NCBI GenBank assembly: GCA_034092305.1
Contig: JASJET010000135.1
Location: 2,322,501-2,386,500, forward strand
DNA: 64,000 nt
DNA from: Diaprepes abbreviatus
Taxonomy: Eukaryota; Arthropoda; Insecta; Coleoptera; Curculionidae
Direction: 5' to 3'
Shown here: positions 46,433 to 58,632 of the stretch, piece after piece
Layout: each line of letters opens with the position of its first letter
How positions within the stretch are numbered: position 1 is the stretch's first letter
Translations under genes and position numbers: made by a program
The notes under the pieces: model-generated
Told to the model about the DNA's origin: nothing
Seen by the model: the letters and a program-made list of their open reading frames with translations, nothing else
Databases searched by the model: none

Positions 46433-47949
46433 TACGACGGACTTAAAAATAAACTTGTCAGATTATTTCCACAATTAGATGGAAGAGTTTTTTGGTCACA
46501 GATTGATAACGTCCTACAGGTGACAGATTAGCGAGGTTCTACTGTAACCAATTACAGATGGCAGACTAAAGTTTTGTGTGTTTCAATTTTTTCTCAAAAC
46601 TCGCATTTGGAACATTCTCAGAATAAAAAATTCGTTATGTTTCTAGTTAGTATGGTTTACAATAACTTTTACTAAAAGAGATACTGGTTTGCGACCTTCA
46701 AAACATTGCGAGGTACACTATAACATCTCTATCAATGTTTCAGTTCAATTAACTTTCTGACATAGTGATAAGGTCAAACTAAAAATTGGAAAATAAAATT
46801 TTAAATTGCGATGTTTACACGGGGTAGGGTATGAACTTATGAAAAACAAGCAAAAATCGTTTAAAATTTATTTTCCAATGTGACACCAACCGCCAATAAT
46901 TGCTACGAAACCCAAATATAATGCGTGTCAGACACGCAATTGACCAGTTTTTTATATGTATATTTAGCAGAAATAATATATAATTATAATGCATTCCGCG
47001 CACATGCACGAAAGAAATAACAACAGCTCTAAATTAAAAAATGTAGAAAATATTCGGTCTTAGTTATAGGACATTATAACGTTGTCGTCAGTTTGCGATC
47101 ATGGTCTATGTTATAATTACAATTATAATTTAGAACAAACAAAGTAACAAAAAGCAACCTTGGTCTTTGGTCGACATTTATGTTATAATCTGTTCGCCAT
47201 ATTTTACAGACAACCAATTTTGTTTTATATAATAGTTACTGTGTTAAGCTTTATATATGTATGGTTTAATAAAGCGCGAATAAGATGTTTGAAAGTAATG
47301 AAGTAAATAGAAAAACTTGGGCTAATAACGGGAATTTCCAAAAACCTGCTATTTCATCACAAAGTAGAGGTACAGAATGGATCAAAAGTTAGCTTATTAG
47401 TCAAAAGTTTATTAAGATTTTAATATATTTATTTATATTTATGAGTTGCTGGAATATATCGGAGTAAAAGGAAATCTTAACAAGATTAGCAACAGTACAA
47501 TTCTTGAAAAACTAAAAAGACACGACGATAATAGGAGATTTAATTAAATGACAAATCCAAATGGAATGAGACAACAGTGAATATTATAACACCAACTCTT
47601 CGGTAAAATTTAAAAACATAAAACTCATTTTTTGTTGCAGAACATTTCATAAAATATAAAATAATGAATAAATTAAAGTCAAATATGACACATAAGTGGA
47701 ACAAGGTTATAAATATTGAACGCTACTAACAAGGATTTCTGAAAATAAAATGGATGACAGATGGTAATGGAGCTATCAAACGAAAAATGTCCAGAGTATG
47801 CTCTGCGCCATTCTGGATAAAAGTGACGTTTTGGCACGTCAAATTAACCGTCAAAAGTCAAACAGTAGTGTCACTGTTGTTATTATTGTGAAGTAATCTT
47901 TGTTTTTCCCTGGATTAAATTTATTTTATATAACTTAACAACCAAGTAA
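46433..47949. other. no recognisable feature
   Basis: May continue the I/jockey-like relic for a short distance on the minus strand, but no motif is readable. Confidence 0.35.
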
Positions 47950-48370
47950 TATGCACCAAGCCATCAGTCAAATATTTAGGTGTAAATATAGACCACAAAA
48001 TTATCTTAAATTGGCACTTTGGAGCTGTTAAACAAAAATGTATACAAAGGGCCAAATACCTTAGTAGTCTAAAAAAAGGCATATCAAGAAAAACAACTCA
48101 TATATACAAAGCAATATACTGACTTTAATAGGAATACATACCTCCTATATACAGTAATTGCAGGAAGCCAGCACTCATAAAACTTGAAACGGTAGAAACC
48201 ACTGCTCTATGTTGTATGACTAAAATCCATCGTCCTAGCTATCCACCAATCAATTATTGTATGAATTCACTAAACATCCAGCCGATTATTGCAAGACTTC
48301 CTGTCCTGACAAGTAAGTTTAAAAGAAAACCTGAAACTTGACCGGTTATAGAGGAACTATGTACGACCAG
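47950..48370 (+). pseudogene. jockey-like RT C-terminal fragment
   Basis: Reads PSVKYLGVNIDHKIILNWHF, GAVKQKCIQRAKYLSSLKKG, then after stops KLETVETTALCCMTKIHRP and LNIQPIIARLPVLTSKFKRK. This is the VKYLGV...L.W..H thumb block and the LEKIQ..ALR...G region after the RT of jockey-type elements. Only this part is present. Confidence 0.65.
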
Positions 48371-49760
48371 GGGCCGGAACCATAGGCCAGCCCGAAGACC
48401 CCCATTAATGATACTATTCAACCTTTCATATACTTTTTTTTTATTATTTTGTGAAGATTTGTAGGGGCTTGATGACCGAACGTACTATAAATTATATATT
48501 TGAATATAAAATTGAATGTTACTTATTTAAATAAAAGTTTTAAATATCTTACAAATTGTTACTTTTCAAATTTTTTATGTTTTGTTGATGAAAACAATTA
48601 TGTTACACTTAACTGTTTCAAAGTAAGATACTCGACCGTTTGGGGATATAGGGACACAAGTGTTTATGTTAAATCCATAATTAGAACTAGCCATAGGAAA
48701 ACAATTTTTAAACAGCACGCTCATACTATTGAGATATGAACGGAATTTAGTATAATAATTTTGTATGTCTATAATCTCAAATTTACTTGAAATTTGCGAA
48801 ACATTCAACTTTCTAAGGAAATTTTAATTAGAAAATACTGAAAATAACGAGGTACTACCTAATTAACATTTCAAACTGTTTTTTCAAAAAATAAAACGTT
48901 TTGAAGAAACGGTTCGTCAACATATTGCTTTTTTTAATGACTAGTTATTTTTAACAACCAAAAATATAATAAAAATTTTTAATTTATTTTTACGACCGAC
49001 CAATAGTATGACAGACATCCACACATAACAATCAACTGACACAAATTGGATAAGTTGGGTAAGGTTATAACGTAATACTGTCATTTTATCTCTTTCTACC
49101 TTTCGTTTCGTTCAACTACTTATGTCGATGAAATTTCGGAAAGGTATGCAATTGCTTCAAACTTGTCAGTGGGAAGTAAACGATTAAGTTTAGTCGTTAT
49201 AATTTTTCAGTGGCGACAGCGTATTCACTGTAATTATAACTTCACTTTACCCAAAATGCTGCATAGTATGGTCCGGATATTTTCTGTTTATTTGACGATC
49301 AGTACATATACTTTATATGTGCGTGGCTACTAAGCACAGTACAGTCCTCTGTTTCTAAAATGTTCTTTTTTTTTAAAATTTTGGCCACTGCAACTGTAGT
49401 AATCCGGCCAGCTTCTCGGTGAACGGTGACTTTTCCGAAAAGACAAATCAACGAAGAGGTTCTGGAAAATACCATCATCCATTCAGGCTTTCCAAATAGG
49501 GAAAATTATCTGACTAAAAGGATTTTCGAACTATAACTTCAGACCACATGCATCTGAAAAATTACATACAGTTTAAAGAGCAAATTGCAAATTAGGGTGA
49601 AAAAGGATAGTATTGATATGAAGAAAAGCCCCACTTTCGTAATTCTGGGCTGGCTTAACGTTAATTTGGTCCAAATGAGCCGGAGAATTACAATGATTAC
49701 GTCTAAGTCTACGGAAAGTTGTAATTTTTTAAGCTGAAGATTACGACACCAAGATCGAGT
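48371..49760. other. no recognisable feature
   Basis: AT-rich; no coherent reading frame longer than about 80 codons and none recognisable. Confidence 0.4.
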
Positions 49761-51050
49761 TCATGGAGTATCAAAATGAGACCTATAATTGGAACCTTTT
49801 ACGAGACTAATCTCCTTTCGTCTTCCACTTCTGGCATTCCACATATTATTCTTTAATTTAGAGGAAAATTCTTTATAGCTCAGTTTCAAATTTAAAGAAA
49901 TTTTTAAGCAAGACGGATTAACAATCTGGTCAGCAATATCGTTACCTCTGATTACGCAGCGTCTGGGAATCCAGCACATAACAATGACTCTGTTCTGGAG
50001 TTTATTTAAGGCGGTCATCTTATGTTTAACCTATAAAACTACCATGCCAACTTTAGATATCAGGGAGAGCACTCTTCGAATCAGAATAAATCACCGGTTA
50101 TTGTATGTTTTTAAATTCGATAACATTTAAAACTTATCGAATAACAAAATTTTCGACCAAACAAACTGATAAATCACCAGTAAGTCCTTGTCCTATTCGT
50201 AAATTTCTCTCTGGAAAAGAAATATCGCAACCTATTCTATTTTCCTTGCCCTTAGATGCTTCAGTGAAGACAGAATGGAATTCTTCACCTAAAGGTGGAA
50301 TTAAATGTCTACTTGTTTAATTAGTTTCCGGTCATGTATGGTCACTAAATGAAGAAGGATACCAATATAATTTCTTCAATACTGGTTGGTATCTTTCAAA
50401 GGCCTCCACCAGTACTGGCATGCTCTTTCGTCTAAAAAAAGGCATTGTTAGTATTGTAATTGATATACAACATTTGAGTTGGTCTGGATTGTCCGCAATG
50501 TCGGAAACTTTTAAAAAGAATTTGGATGCTAAAAAGTACCTTCTGTGTTCTAGAGCCATTTTGGATACTTTGCCAAGTATCATATTGTTAAAAGATACTC
50601 CCCAGTAAGAGACCATATTCCTCCATGGAATAATGTCACGGTGAATCGGTAAATTAGGAAAGCCATCGAACAAAACCATTTTAAGTCCAAAATCAGTCGA
50701 CTATTGATATAGTAGCTCCAATTCCTAGTTCAATCTCTCCAAAATAATCTTCTTAACGTTATCACACTTCAATATAGCGATGTTACCAGCATATTGCGAA
50801 ATGGTTATGTCCTATGTAACAGCGTTTTTCACAGAGTTCTTTGGGAAACTCCTCTAGTTGTCTGTTTAGATCTTGACAAGGTCTTAGTAGAAGGATCTCT
50901 GATTCAAATTATCCGGTTAGTAAGAAGCTCTAATGTGACTCTTGGTGAACTTCATTATCAATAGATCTACTTTATCATAAGCAGAACTAATATCCAAAGT
51001 GACCAAATCGTTAAGTATAGTTGTCAGATTCTATGATGGTTATGTGGAGA
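49761..51050 (-). pseudogene. I/jockey-like RT and RNase H relic
   Basis: Minus-strand pieces in order: VTLDISSAYDKVDLLIMKF (about 50980, first RT Asp), SQYAGNIAILKCDNVKK (about 50790, where the family has YADDIAI, both catalytic residues changed), IHRDIIPWRNMVSYWGVSFN and DQLKCCISITILTMPFF (50679-50400, thumb), and VIVMCWIPRRCVIRGNDIAD (about 49990-49940, RNase H end, normally WVPGHCGIxGNExAD). Many stops. It is not obviously the same family as the relic at 44.7 kb. Confidence 0.6.
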
Positions 51051-51681
51051 TATTTTCTATTATTGCTCGAAGTTTAAAGTAAATATGTAGAAGATTTTTA
51101 ACTCTACCACATATACTAGCAGAAGTAAAAGTAAAGCGAATCATATATTATATAAATTATATAATATAATTTAAAAATTCTACTAACAGTAACAACTGTC
51201 TGTTATGGTGTAAAAAAATGTTACGGAATCTTCAATGCATGAAATTAATTTATACTTGAAGAATCTTCTTATTAAATCTGCATATGGTAATTTTTATCTT
51301 AAGTTTGATTTTTAATTAAATACGTAACAATAGAGAGATAATGTAGTAGTAGGTTAATAAATATGGATGTGATTGATGGAAGCTAGAAACTAATATAGTC
51401 ACGACTAAGAAACGAAGAACGGTAATTTCAATCCTAATTATTAACTGTGATGTAGGTCAGAGAAAACTGCTACATTATTTATAATTATCTCATTTTAGCT
51501 CTAAAAATTGCTTTAGCAAATTATTTTAAGAGTCTCGTCTATATCAAATCGTGAACCTAATTGTGTAATTACTAATTTCTAATAATAATCAAAATAATTC
51601 AAACATCCATTTTATGAATTCATCAATCTACAATATTCAAAAGATAATTAGTTTTTGGAACTAGAAAAAGTCGAAAAATGC

Positions 51682-51684
<3 letters not shown>
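51051..51684. other. no recognisable feature
   Basis: AT-rich up to the (TA)n tract. Confidence 0.4.

Positions 51685-51767
<83 letters not shown>
51685..51767. repeat. (TA)n microsatellite
   Basis: About 83 bp of TA dinucleotides beside the Penelope-like cluster. Confidence 0.97.
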
Positions 51768-51770
<3 letters not shown>

Positions 51771-51882
51771 ATCACGGGTGTGATGTGTAATCGAAGGTTT
51801 TCGGGCATCTGTGTGCTGTGTCCCTCTCAGGACTGTAAGGCAGCTGACTTTTCGCTAAAATCTCATTCACCATTTTCAAAGC

Positions 51883-52196
51883 TCACTGTATGGCACCTAC
51901 GAGCGTGCTGTCGGTTCCGTGTGTACGTCGCATCCGTTCGTTTTCTGAATGGTTCTGGCCAATCAGGTTGCGAGATCTGCTGCGCGTCATCGGCCTTGTT
52001 GCCAGTGTTTGGGGTTGCGTTGCCGAGTTGTAATCTGTTTCGTTACTAAGTGGTACGGGTTGATGTTTTGTAAGCAGATTTTTCCAAGTGTTAGGCACTC
52101 GCTGGTTATTATCTCTGCTATTCAAGTTATAGGGCCTCTTTGCAATTTCAATGGCTTCCCTTATAACTCTTGTGGACAGGTTTTCACATCTCGATA
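51883..52196 (-). pseudogene. Penelope-like element C-terminal fragment
   Basis: Minus strand reads CENLSTRVIREAIEIAKRPY, NLNSRDNNQRVPNTWKNLL and a Ser/Arg-rich tail (RPMTRSRSRNLIGQ). REAIEI..R..N.N.RD.......W is the signature after the GIY-YIG endonuclease of Penelope-like proteins. It abuts, head to head, a plus-strand Penelope RT fragment at about 52197. Confidence 0.7.
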
Positions 52197-52672
52197 ACAT
52201 GCGCAAAGATACCTTGATCGTAATACTTCCAGCTGACAAAGGAAATTCGACAGTGGTCCTAAACAAAATAGACTATCATGAAAAGATGATCGCCTGTCTA
52301 CCAGTCAATAAACAGAAACCATACCACTTATCCAGAAAAGACCACCAAAACATTGATCAGAAGAAATAAAAAAGCAGATCACAACAAGAGAAAAATCATC
52401 CATATGTCCTAAACTTTATGGCTTACCCAAAATACACAAGCCCGGAGCCCCCTTGAGACCAATTGTAAGCTCTGTTGGCTCTCCAACTCAGGCCCTAGCA
52501 AAACATCTAGCCACCATTCTTCAACGCTTCGTCGAAAAAACGGCCTCCTACGTTCAAAACTCGCAACATTTTTGCGAAATAATCAAAAACATACTTCACA
52601 AGAAAAAGACGTTCTAATTAGTTTCGACGTAAGATCACTTTTCACGCAAATACAAGTCAAAGAAGCTCTTTA
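52197..52672 (+). pseudogene. Penelope-like RT N-terminal fragment
   Basis: Reads VILPADKGNSTVVLNKIDYH, then in other frames CPKLYGLPKIHKPGAPLRPI, VSSVGSPTQALAKHLATILQ and KDVLISFDVRSLFTQIQVKE. These are the diagnostic LPADKGN, LYGLPKIHK and SFDVxSLFTxxPxxEAL blocks of Penelope RTs; the last holds the first catalytic Asp. The frame is shifted several times. It stops at 52672, where a fragment of the palindromic element family begins. Confidence 0.75.
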
Positions 52673-52885
52673 GAAAAACATACATTTAATATGGCGCTAC
52701 TTTAAACAAAGTATGTCTAGGATGAAGCATTATCAAAACTAAGAAGTTTTATGTAGGTTACGTTGAGTCTTATTTTGCAACAGTGGTGCAATTTACAAAA
52801 AATCTATATCATCTTATACAGCTGAAATCTTGTATATGAGCTAAAAATTGCATTTAGAAAAACTTTTTCTAATAACTTTTTTTCG
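52673..52885 (-). repeat. fragment of the palindromic element family
   Basis: About 210 bp matching the right arm of the element at 45358-46430 (tagaaaaacatacatttaat, then ttttgcaacagtggtgcaat, then atatgagctaaaaattgca). It lies between two Penelope-like fragments. Confidence 0.8.
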
Positions 52886-53594
52886 ATGTCTATGCTGAGG
52901 GATCCCAATGCATATCTTTTGAAAAACAGCCAAGACTAAAATTATCGACACACCCATACAACTAGATGGCGAACGGAAACAGCGGGTATCTAAGACTCTA
53001 CGTACTTCCAAAGATCTATAAGCAAAATGCCCCTTTAGATCTATCGTCAGCATTTATACCTCTTCCACTAAAAACTAGAAAAATACCTGCCAAGCCTCAT
53101 GCCTTAGGAGAAGATCGCATCTTACGTAAAAAACTTGGAACAATTCTTCTCCGTAAGAGTTGAGAATGATGACATCATTGCCAGCTTCGACGTGAAATCC
53201 CTGTATCCGCGCATACCGATAGATGAAGCACTGGACCAGATCGCCCAAAAAAAAAAAGGATTTCCCAACCCATAATGCCCAAACATTGCCCGACCAGATA
53301 TACTGACAGGTAGATACCGTTACCATAGACTCATCACTATCTGTAACTGTTGCAGATTTATATGTATATATTTGTAATAAACAACTTCTTAACTTCTTCC
53401 ATAATTTTATTAAATGTATTCACATGAAGATACGGTACACTCTGAAACTTGAGGAAAACAATCGGGTCCCATTCCAAGACGTTTGAGTGTCCTGCAACAT
53501 CCAGTCTATCGAAAATTAACCCACACGAATAGATATCTGAATAGTAACACTCACCATCATCCACCACAAATACATGGCATAGCCAACACCCTAA

Positions 53595-54506
53595 AGCAGC
53601 GCGCCCACTGGTTCGGCTCGGTTCAGACCGCTCAGCTCCGCGCAATCGGTCCGTTTTGGTTTGCACGTAAATAAATGAGAGCCCGCTCACTGGTTCCGAC
53701 CGGCCAGAACGCTTCCGCGCTTTCAGCATCGGCGTCTTCGACTATTCTCAAGAGGGCAAAAATTGCCGAAAGGTCTGAAAGCGTTCGACTATTTAAAAAA
53801 TAGAAAGAAGTAGTATAATCTGTGGTATAGACGTAGTGTTTGTATTGTTACTATGTAGGACGAAGAATTGATAGAAAACGTGAAAGCATACAGAATATAT
53901 AATAATAATAATATTCTCTATACATAGTTGTTGCCTAATAAACTTGAAGTAAATTGTTTAGGCGTTCACGTCACAGTTGAGTCACAAAAATCTGTGATAT
54001 AAACGTCAAATTTAATTAATTCGACTATACAATACACTTACTTTAAAGTAACTGCTAAACGTTCCTCTGGTGGAATCGATTTTTGAAGGTTAGTGTTTTG
54101 TTTCCTGAACGGCAACATATTTAAAATTTCATAAAATTTTATACTAGACATTCTAAAATATTTGAAAAACTTTTCATTGTCGGTCATCAACTCTGGAAAT
54201 AAATGATAAAATTCTCGGTGAACTTTTCTTTTAAGGTAAATATCATGAACCCAATATTTTCTTATCCGCTTTTCCTCCACTTCCGCTTCAACACAAGCTA
54301 GATCAGCCACAACAATATTCTCCTCAGAGTCGGAAAAACTACTCATTTTATTCACTTTCATCAAAAATAACAGCTCTAGAAACTCTAATGGTTAAAGCAG
54401 TTTTAATTACTGTTTAGTCTGAATTGTGCGGAGCCAGTGAGCGGGGGCTATCGGCGTTCTGACCGAAGCGGACGGAACGGACGGAGCCGAGCCGATTCAG
54501 TGGGCT
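53595..54506 (-). mobile_element. PIF/Harbinger deletion derivative with TAA duplication
   Basis: 912 bp flanked by TAA at 53592-53594 and 54507-54509, the 3-bp duplication of this superfamily. The ends match: left cgcgcccactggttcggctc and, reversed from the right, agcccactgaatcggctcgg. Removing it rejoins the Penelope-like frame region. Inside is only the first coding exon of a Harbinger nuclease (54042-54361). Confidence 0.8.
54042..54361 (-). pseudogene. PIF/Harbinger nuclease, first exon only
   Basis: From the ATG at 54361 (first residues MKVNKMSSFSD) it is open for 106 codons: EEKRIRKYWVHDIYLKRKVH, REFYHLFPELMTDNEKFFKY, FRMSSIKFYEILNMLPF, and SIPPEERLAVTLK. This is the N-terminal region of insect Harbinger nucleases (RKYWVHPI...FFxYFRMS...L.PEERLAVTLR). 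The exon ends at a perfect donor, aaa|gtaagt (54041-54036). The DDE nuclease domain that should follow is absent from this short copy, so it is non-autonomous. The exon itself shows no damage. Confidence 0.8.
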
Positions 54507-55130
54507 TAATATCAAGATTCCTTCGTATAACCGGCAACTAAGAAAAAGGACTATCATACGTGACAAAAAACCTAAAAAGACAATGACCACCAACCACTAA
54601 TAAAATTGGAACATACACCCACGTAAAATTTAAAAACACCTCCTCCGATAATAGACAAATCACCATACCATACGTAAACGGTACAAGAGGTAGAATCGGC
54701 AGATTGCTCCGGAAACATAACATGTCTATAGCGTAGACGCCACATAAAATAATAGGCTCATCTCTAAGAAACCCAAAGGACAAAATCGATCAGGAAAATT
54801 CTCTTCTCTTTATTACAGTTAAATACCCATGTTCTTTGTGACTTTTCAGTCCTTTTTTCAAATTATTCACTTATTACAAAACAAATATTTATATAGACAA
54901 AATATTGCAATTTAGTTTGGCTTAAAGATAAGTTAAAGGTAGTCAAATAATTTGGATAAATCATGATCAACATCATATACCAAAAAAAATTCACAGAACA
55001 ATTTGACAATAGTGCTTTATCTAACCATATGAAAAGAAAGATATTTGGTGAGAAAATAATTATATCAATAATAAAATATTTTTTTGTGAACTAACCTCGT
55101 ATATTTTTTATAATTAAATTAAGGCGCATC

Positions 55131-55292
55131 ATCTTATTGAAGCCGGTTGGAGCTTGTTTAAGTTTTGCATAATGGTTCCCATACCTTGAAAGTGATTCAC
55201 ACCGTTTTGAATGCCAAAGGGCATTCGACCATTCGCACTTTCAAAAATTATACCTGCCCGATTTAATTTTAGGTATCGGTATTCGGGCATAT
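55131..55292 (-). pseudogene. possible gypsy RT fragment
   Basis: An open 54-codon minus-strand stretch from MPEYRYLKLNRAGIIF to ANGRMPFGIQNGVNHFQG, MGTIMQNLNK and a stop. The RMPFGIQN...FQG.M..I...L pattern is that of gypsy RTs (RMPFGLKNAPATFQRLM). The short length and changed surroundings leave this uncertain. Confidence 0.4.
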
Positions 55293-56327
55293 TGTTTTTG
55301 ATTTTATTTGCAATTTTAGCGTGGGAAAGTTATATTGATTGCCACGTGGTTTTGGCTTAAGTAGGTCGTCTGTCGAGTCGTACTGAGATTTGGGGGAAAA
55401 TGTGTAGGAAAAATTGAAGAAAAAGGTAATACTTACATATTACGAGTTTTTGGAAATTGAAGGAGAGAGATACATACATACCTGAAACAAAAAAAGAAAA
55501 TCAATTAGATATGTCGCTAATTTTTATCGTAAAACCGCAAACAGAGTATTGTCGCTTTCTTTTCTGATTCAATATTGCACTTTTTTGTTTCATAATAATA
55601 ATGTCCGACAACTTTATTACATTAATTGCATCATATATAAATATTTTTCTTTCTATAACTTATTATATTATCGTTAAATTATTAAAATTGTGTAATTTGT
55701 CCACTGCATCTATAAAATTCCTTCGAAACGAGAAAGCTACTATCGGATACAACAGTACTGGTACGTAATAACACAAAAAGAACAAAAGGTATTAGTTACA
55801 CACAGGCGGTATTTTTATGGGCATTTTTTGCAGCATTCTTTCTTGGGTTGCAGTTGATGAAAAGCCTTTCGAAAACAAGTTTTTACAGAAGCCAAAGAAG
55901 ATCCGTACGTACGAGTGAGAGAAGAGCTTGATGGAGTACTCTTTGAAACTATAGCGTTAAATTGTATGTCTGAAAGTTCAAAAGTTATACAAAATTAGTA
56001 CACTGAAGTGTAAAATGAGCATCCCAAAAAAGTTATCTAATTAATATTTTAAAGAGTTAATATTATTTCGCAACTGTGTAATAATTTGGTTATTTTTACT
56101 TATGTTTTGAGTCGTTTGCCTTCAAAATTGCGATATAAGAATTTTGTATTTTATCTTTTTCTAACTATATCGAATAATTGATAAACATCAATGGGATGAT
56201 ACATTTTTTCAGAACTTCTTCATTTTGCATCCCTACATTTTTATAAAATAGCATATATAGACCGTTATCTTTGCAACAGTGATATAATTGTATTGTGTTA
56301 GCCGTTATTTGATGGAAATCCATTACA
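55293..56327. other. no recognisable feature
   Basis: AT-rich; a short plus-strand stretch near 55850-55930 (VDEKPFENKFLQKPKKIRTY) is open but unrecognised. Confidence 0.35.
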
Positions 56328-58630
56328 CAGGGTGATTCAAAAATCGATCAGGAAACTTAAGGGGGTGATTCTACTTGACAAAATAAGGGTAGAGCTTCAT
56401 ATAATTTTTTTTCAAAATGTCATTCGTTTTCGAGTTACAAGCCGTCCAAGTTCAAGTTTTTATTTTTTGTTTTTTGAATTACTCGCTTACAGGAAAACCG
56501 ATTTGACTAATATTTGAAAGATAGGCTAAGTCTTCTGCGCTTCATCATTTTAGTAACAATTCACATTGATTGTTTGCCGCTAGAGGGCACTTTACCTACA
56601 TTGAAAATTGTTTTTTTGTCATAATTTTTTAGTGTTGACAGCTACAGTAGTTTTTGGCATAATTTCTGAAAGACTGATGCCAGGCCTTTAAAAAAGGTGC
56701 TCTTTATTTACATCGCTAAACCCAACGGTTTAGACGTAAATCACCCTTAAAAATTAAGTGGTAAATTTACTTTTCTCATTTCATTACCACCAGCTACCAG
56801 GTAAATAGCTATCAAAGTATGCTAGAGCTGTCAGTTTAACATCAAATAAATTCGATTTTTAAACTATTTAATTTATAATCTTAAAATAACTAATAATGGC
56901 TAATCACCAATATTCAAATATCGAATATTGTGATATCCATTTTTGTTATGGAAAAGCAAATGGTAATGCAGAGTTGGCAAGAAGATATTATATGGAGAGT
57001 TATCCGGAAAGAAATATCCCTCATGCTTAAACATTTTCCAGTGTGCACAGGAGGCTTGCGGAATGTGGTTCCTTTAAAAGTTATAATGGAAATAGCGGAA
57101 GACCTAGAACTGCTAGAAACGTGCAACAAGAAGAAAGAGTGCTTGAAATTATTGAAGATAATCCAGGTATTAGTACTAGAAAAATTGGGAATGAAGTGAG
57201 GCTCTGTCAGGCTAGTTCATGGAGGATACTAAGAGAAGAACAACTCTACCCGTTTCATTCAAAAAAGGTGCAGGCTCTTTATGACGATGATCGGCCGAGA
57301 CGGTTGGAAATGTGCAATCAGATCCTAGCTAAGTATGAACACGATAATCGATTAATTGGCGTCATATTATTCACTGACGAAGCTGGTTTCACTCGTGATG
57401 GCATAACAAATCTACACAACATCCACACATATGCTTACGAGAACCCAAACAATGTGGTAGAAACGAAACATCAGCGTAGATTTTCACTAAATGTGTGGGC
57501 AGGGATAATAGGAGATTACCTTATTGGTCCTCATTTCTTTGATGGCCCATTAACTGGTGACGTATACTTAGATTTTATCCAAAATCGTCTCCCATTGTAT
57601 CTGGAAGATGTGCCATTGGAAGTAAGGGCCAACATGTGGATCCTCCAAGACGGAGCTCCGCCCCACTTTAGTATACGTGTCCGACAGTATTTGAATGCAA
57701 CGTATCCTGAGCGATGGATAGGACGAAGTGGACCATTGGCATGGGCAGCGAGGTCACGAGACCTTAATCCTATGGATTTTTTCTTTTGGGGTCATTTGAA
57801 ACAATTGGTGTACGATATTCCAGTAATCAACGTCGAGGATCTTCGCTTCAGGATAATCGAAAAGTGCCAAATTATTAAAGAAACACCAGAAATTTTTCAT
57901 CGAGTTAGGCGACATTTTTTGAAGAGTGTTAGGAAATGTATTGAAGAAAATGGGGGACATTTTGAGAATCTTTTTTAGTTTGTTTAGTACTGTTTCATTA
58001 ATTTTTATCAATTAAATGTATATCGCAATAATCCATAATATGAATATTTACTGATTAGCCATTATTAGTTATTTTAAGATTATAAATTAAATAGTTTAAA
58101 AAGCGAATTTATTTGATGTTAAACTGACAGCTCTAGTATACTTTGATAGCTATTTACCTGGTAGCTGGTGGTAATGAAATGAGAAAAGTAAATTTACCAC
58201 TTAATTTTTAAGGGTGATTTACGTCTAAACCGTTGGGTTTAGCGATGTAAATAAAGAGCACCTTTTTTAAAGGCCTGGCATCAGTCTTTCAGAAATTATG
58301 CCAAAAACTACTGTAGCTGTCAACACTAAAAAATTATGACAGAAAAACAATTTTCAATGTAGGTAAAGTGCCCTCTAGCGGCAAACAATCAATGTGAATT
58401 GTTACTAAAATGATGAAGCGCAGAAGACTTAGCCTATCTTTCAAATATTAGTCAAATCGGTTTTCCTGTAAGCGAGTAATTCAAAAAACAAAAAATAAAA
58501 ACTTGAACTTGGACGGCTTGTAACTCGAAAACGAATGACATTTTGAAAAAAAATTATATGAAGCTCTACCCTTATTTTGTCAAGTAGAATCACCCCCTTA
58601 AGTTTCGTGATCGATTTTTGAATCACCCTG
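56328..58630 (+). mobile_element. DD41D mariner-type element, second family, with about 579-bp inverted repeats
   Basis: 2303 bp. Ends cagggtgattcaaaaatcga (left) and tcgatttttgaatcaccctg (right) are exact inverses. The right flank is TA (58631-58632); the left is CA (56326-56327), probably a mutated TA. The long inverted repeats span 56328-56906 and about 58053-58630 and are nearly identical. The transposase start codon lies within the inner end of the left repeat. The family is distinct from copies A/B. Confidence 0.9.
56896..57978 (+). pseudogene. DD41D Tc1/mariner transposase with one early stop codon
   Basis: The ATG at 56896 opens a 360-codon frame: NIEYCDIHFCYGKANGNAEL (N-terminal DUF4817-like region), NGNSGRPRTARNVQQEERVL (GRPR hook), DNPGISTRKIGNEVRLCQAS (helix-turn-helix), then FTDEAGFTRDG (first Asp, about residue 162), LQDGAPPHFS (second, about 252) and RDLNPMDFFFWGHLK (third, about 294); 41 residues separate the last two. 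It ends GGHFENLF-stop at 57976-57978. The only break is TAA at 57028-57030 (codon 45), between NIPHA and TFSSVHRRLAECG. Downstream translation from a later start would lack the N-terminal 45 or more residues. Confidence 0.9.
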
Positions 58631-58632
58631 TA

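Larger units (their letters stand above)
52900..54850 (+). pseudogene. second Penelope-like element, split by a PIF/Harbinger insertion
   Basis: Begins again in the RT (RLYVLPKIYKQNAPL), showing it is a different copy from 52197-52672. Then VENDDIIASFDVKSLYPRIP (first catalytic Asp), SSLSVTVADLYVYI (normally GSPLSPVIADLYM), IRYTLKLEENNRVPFQDV, and VYRKLTHTNRYLNSNTHHHP with HGIANTL up to 53594. After the Harbinger insertion (53595-54506) it resumes at 54510; QITIPYVNGTRGRIGRLLRK (about 54655) and SLRNPKDKIDQEN form the linker before the GIY-YIG endonuclease, which is not recognisable. The catalytic YVDD segment is deleted and frames are broken. Confidence 0.75.

Noticed and set aside
54538..54783. 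Minus-strand open frame of 81 codons (MSFGFLRDEPIILCGVY)
   Set aside because: It is the antisense of the Penelope linker region, which reads as known motifs on the plus strand.
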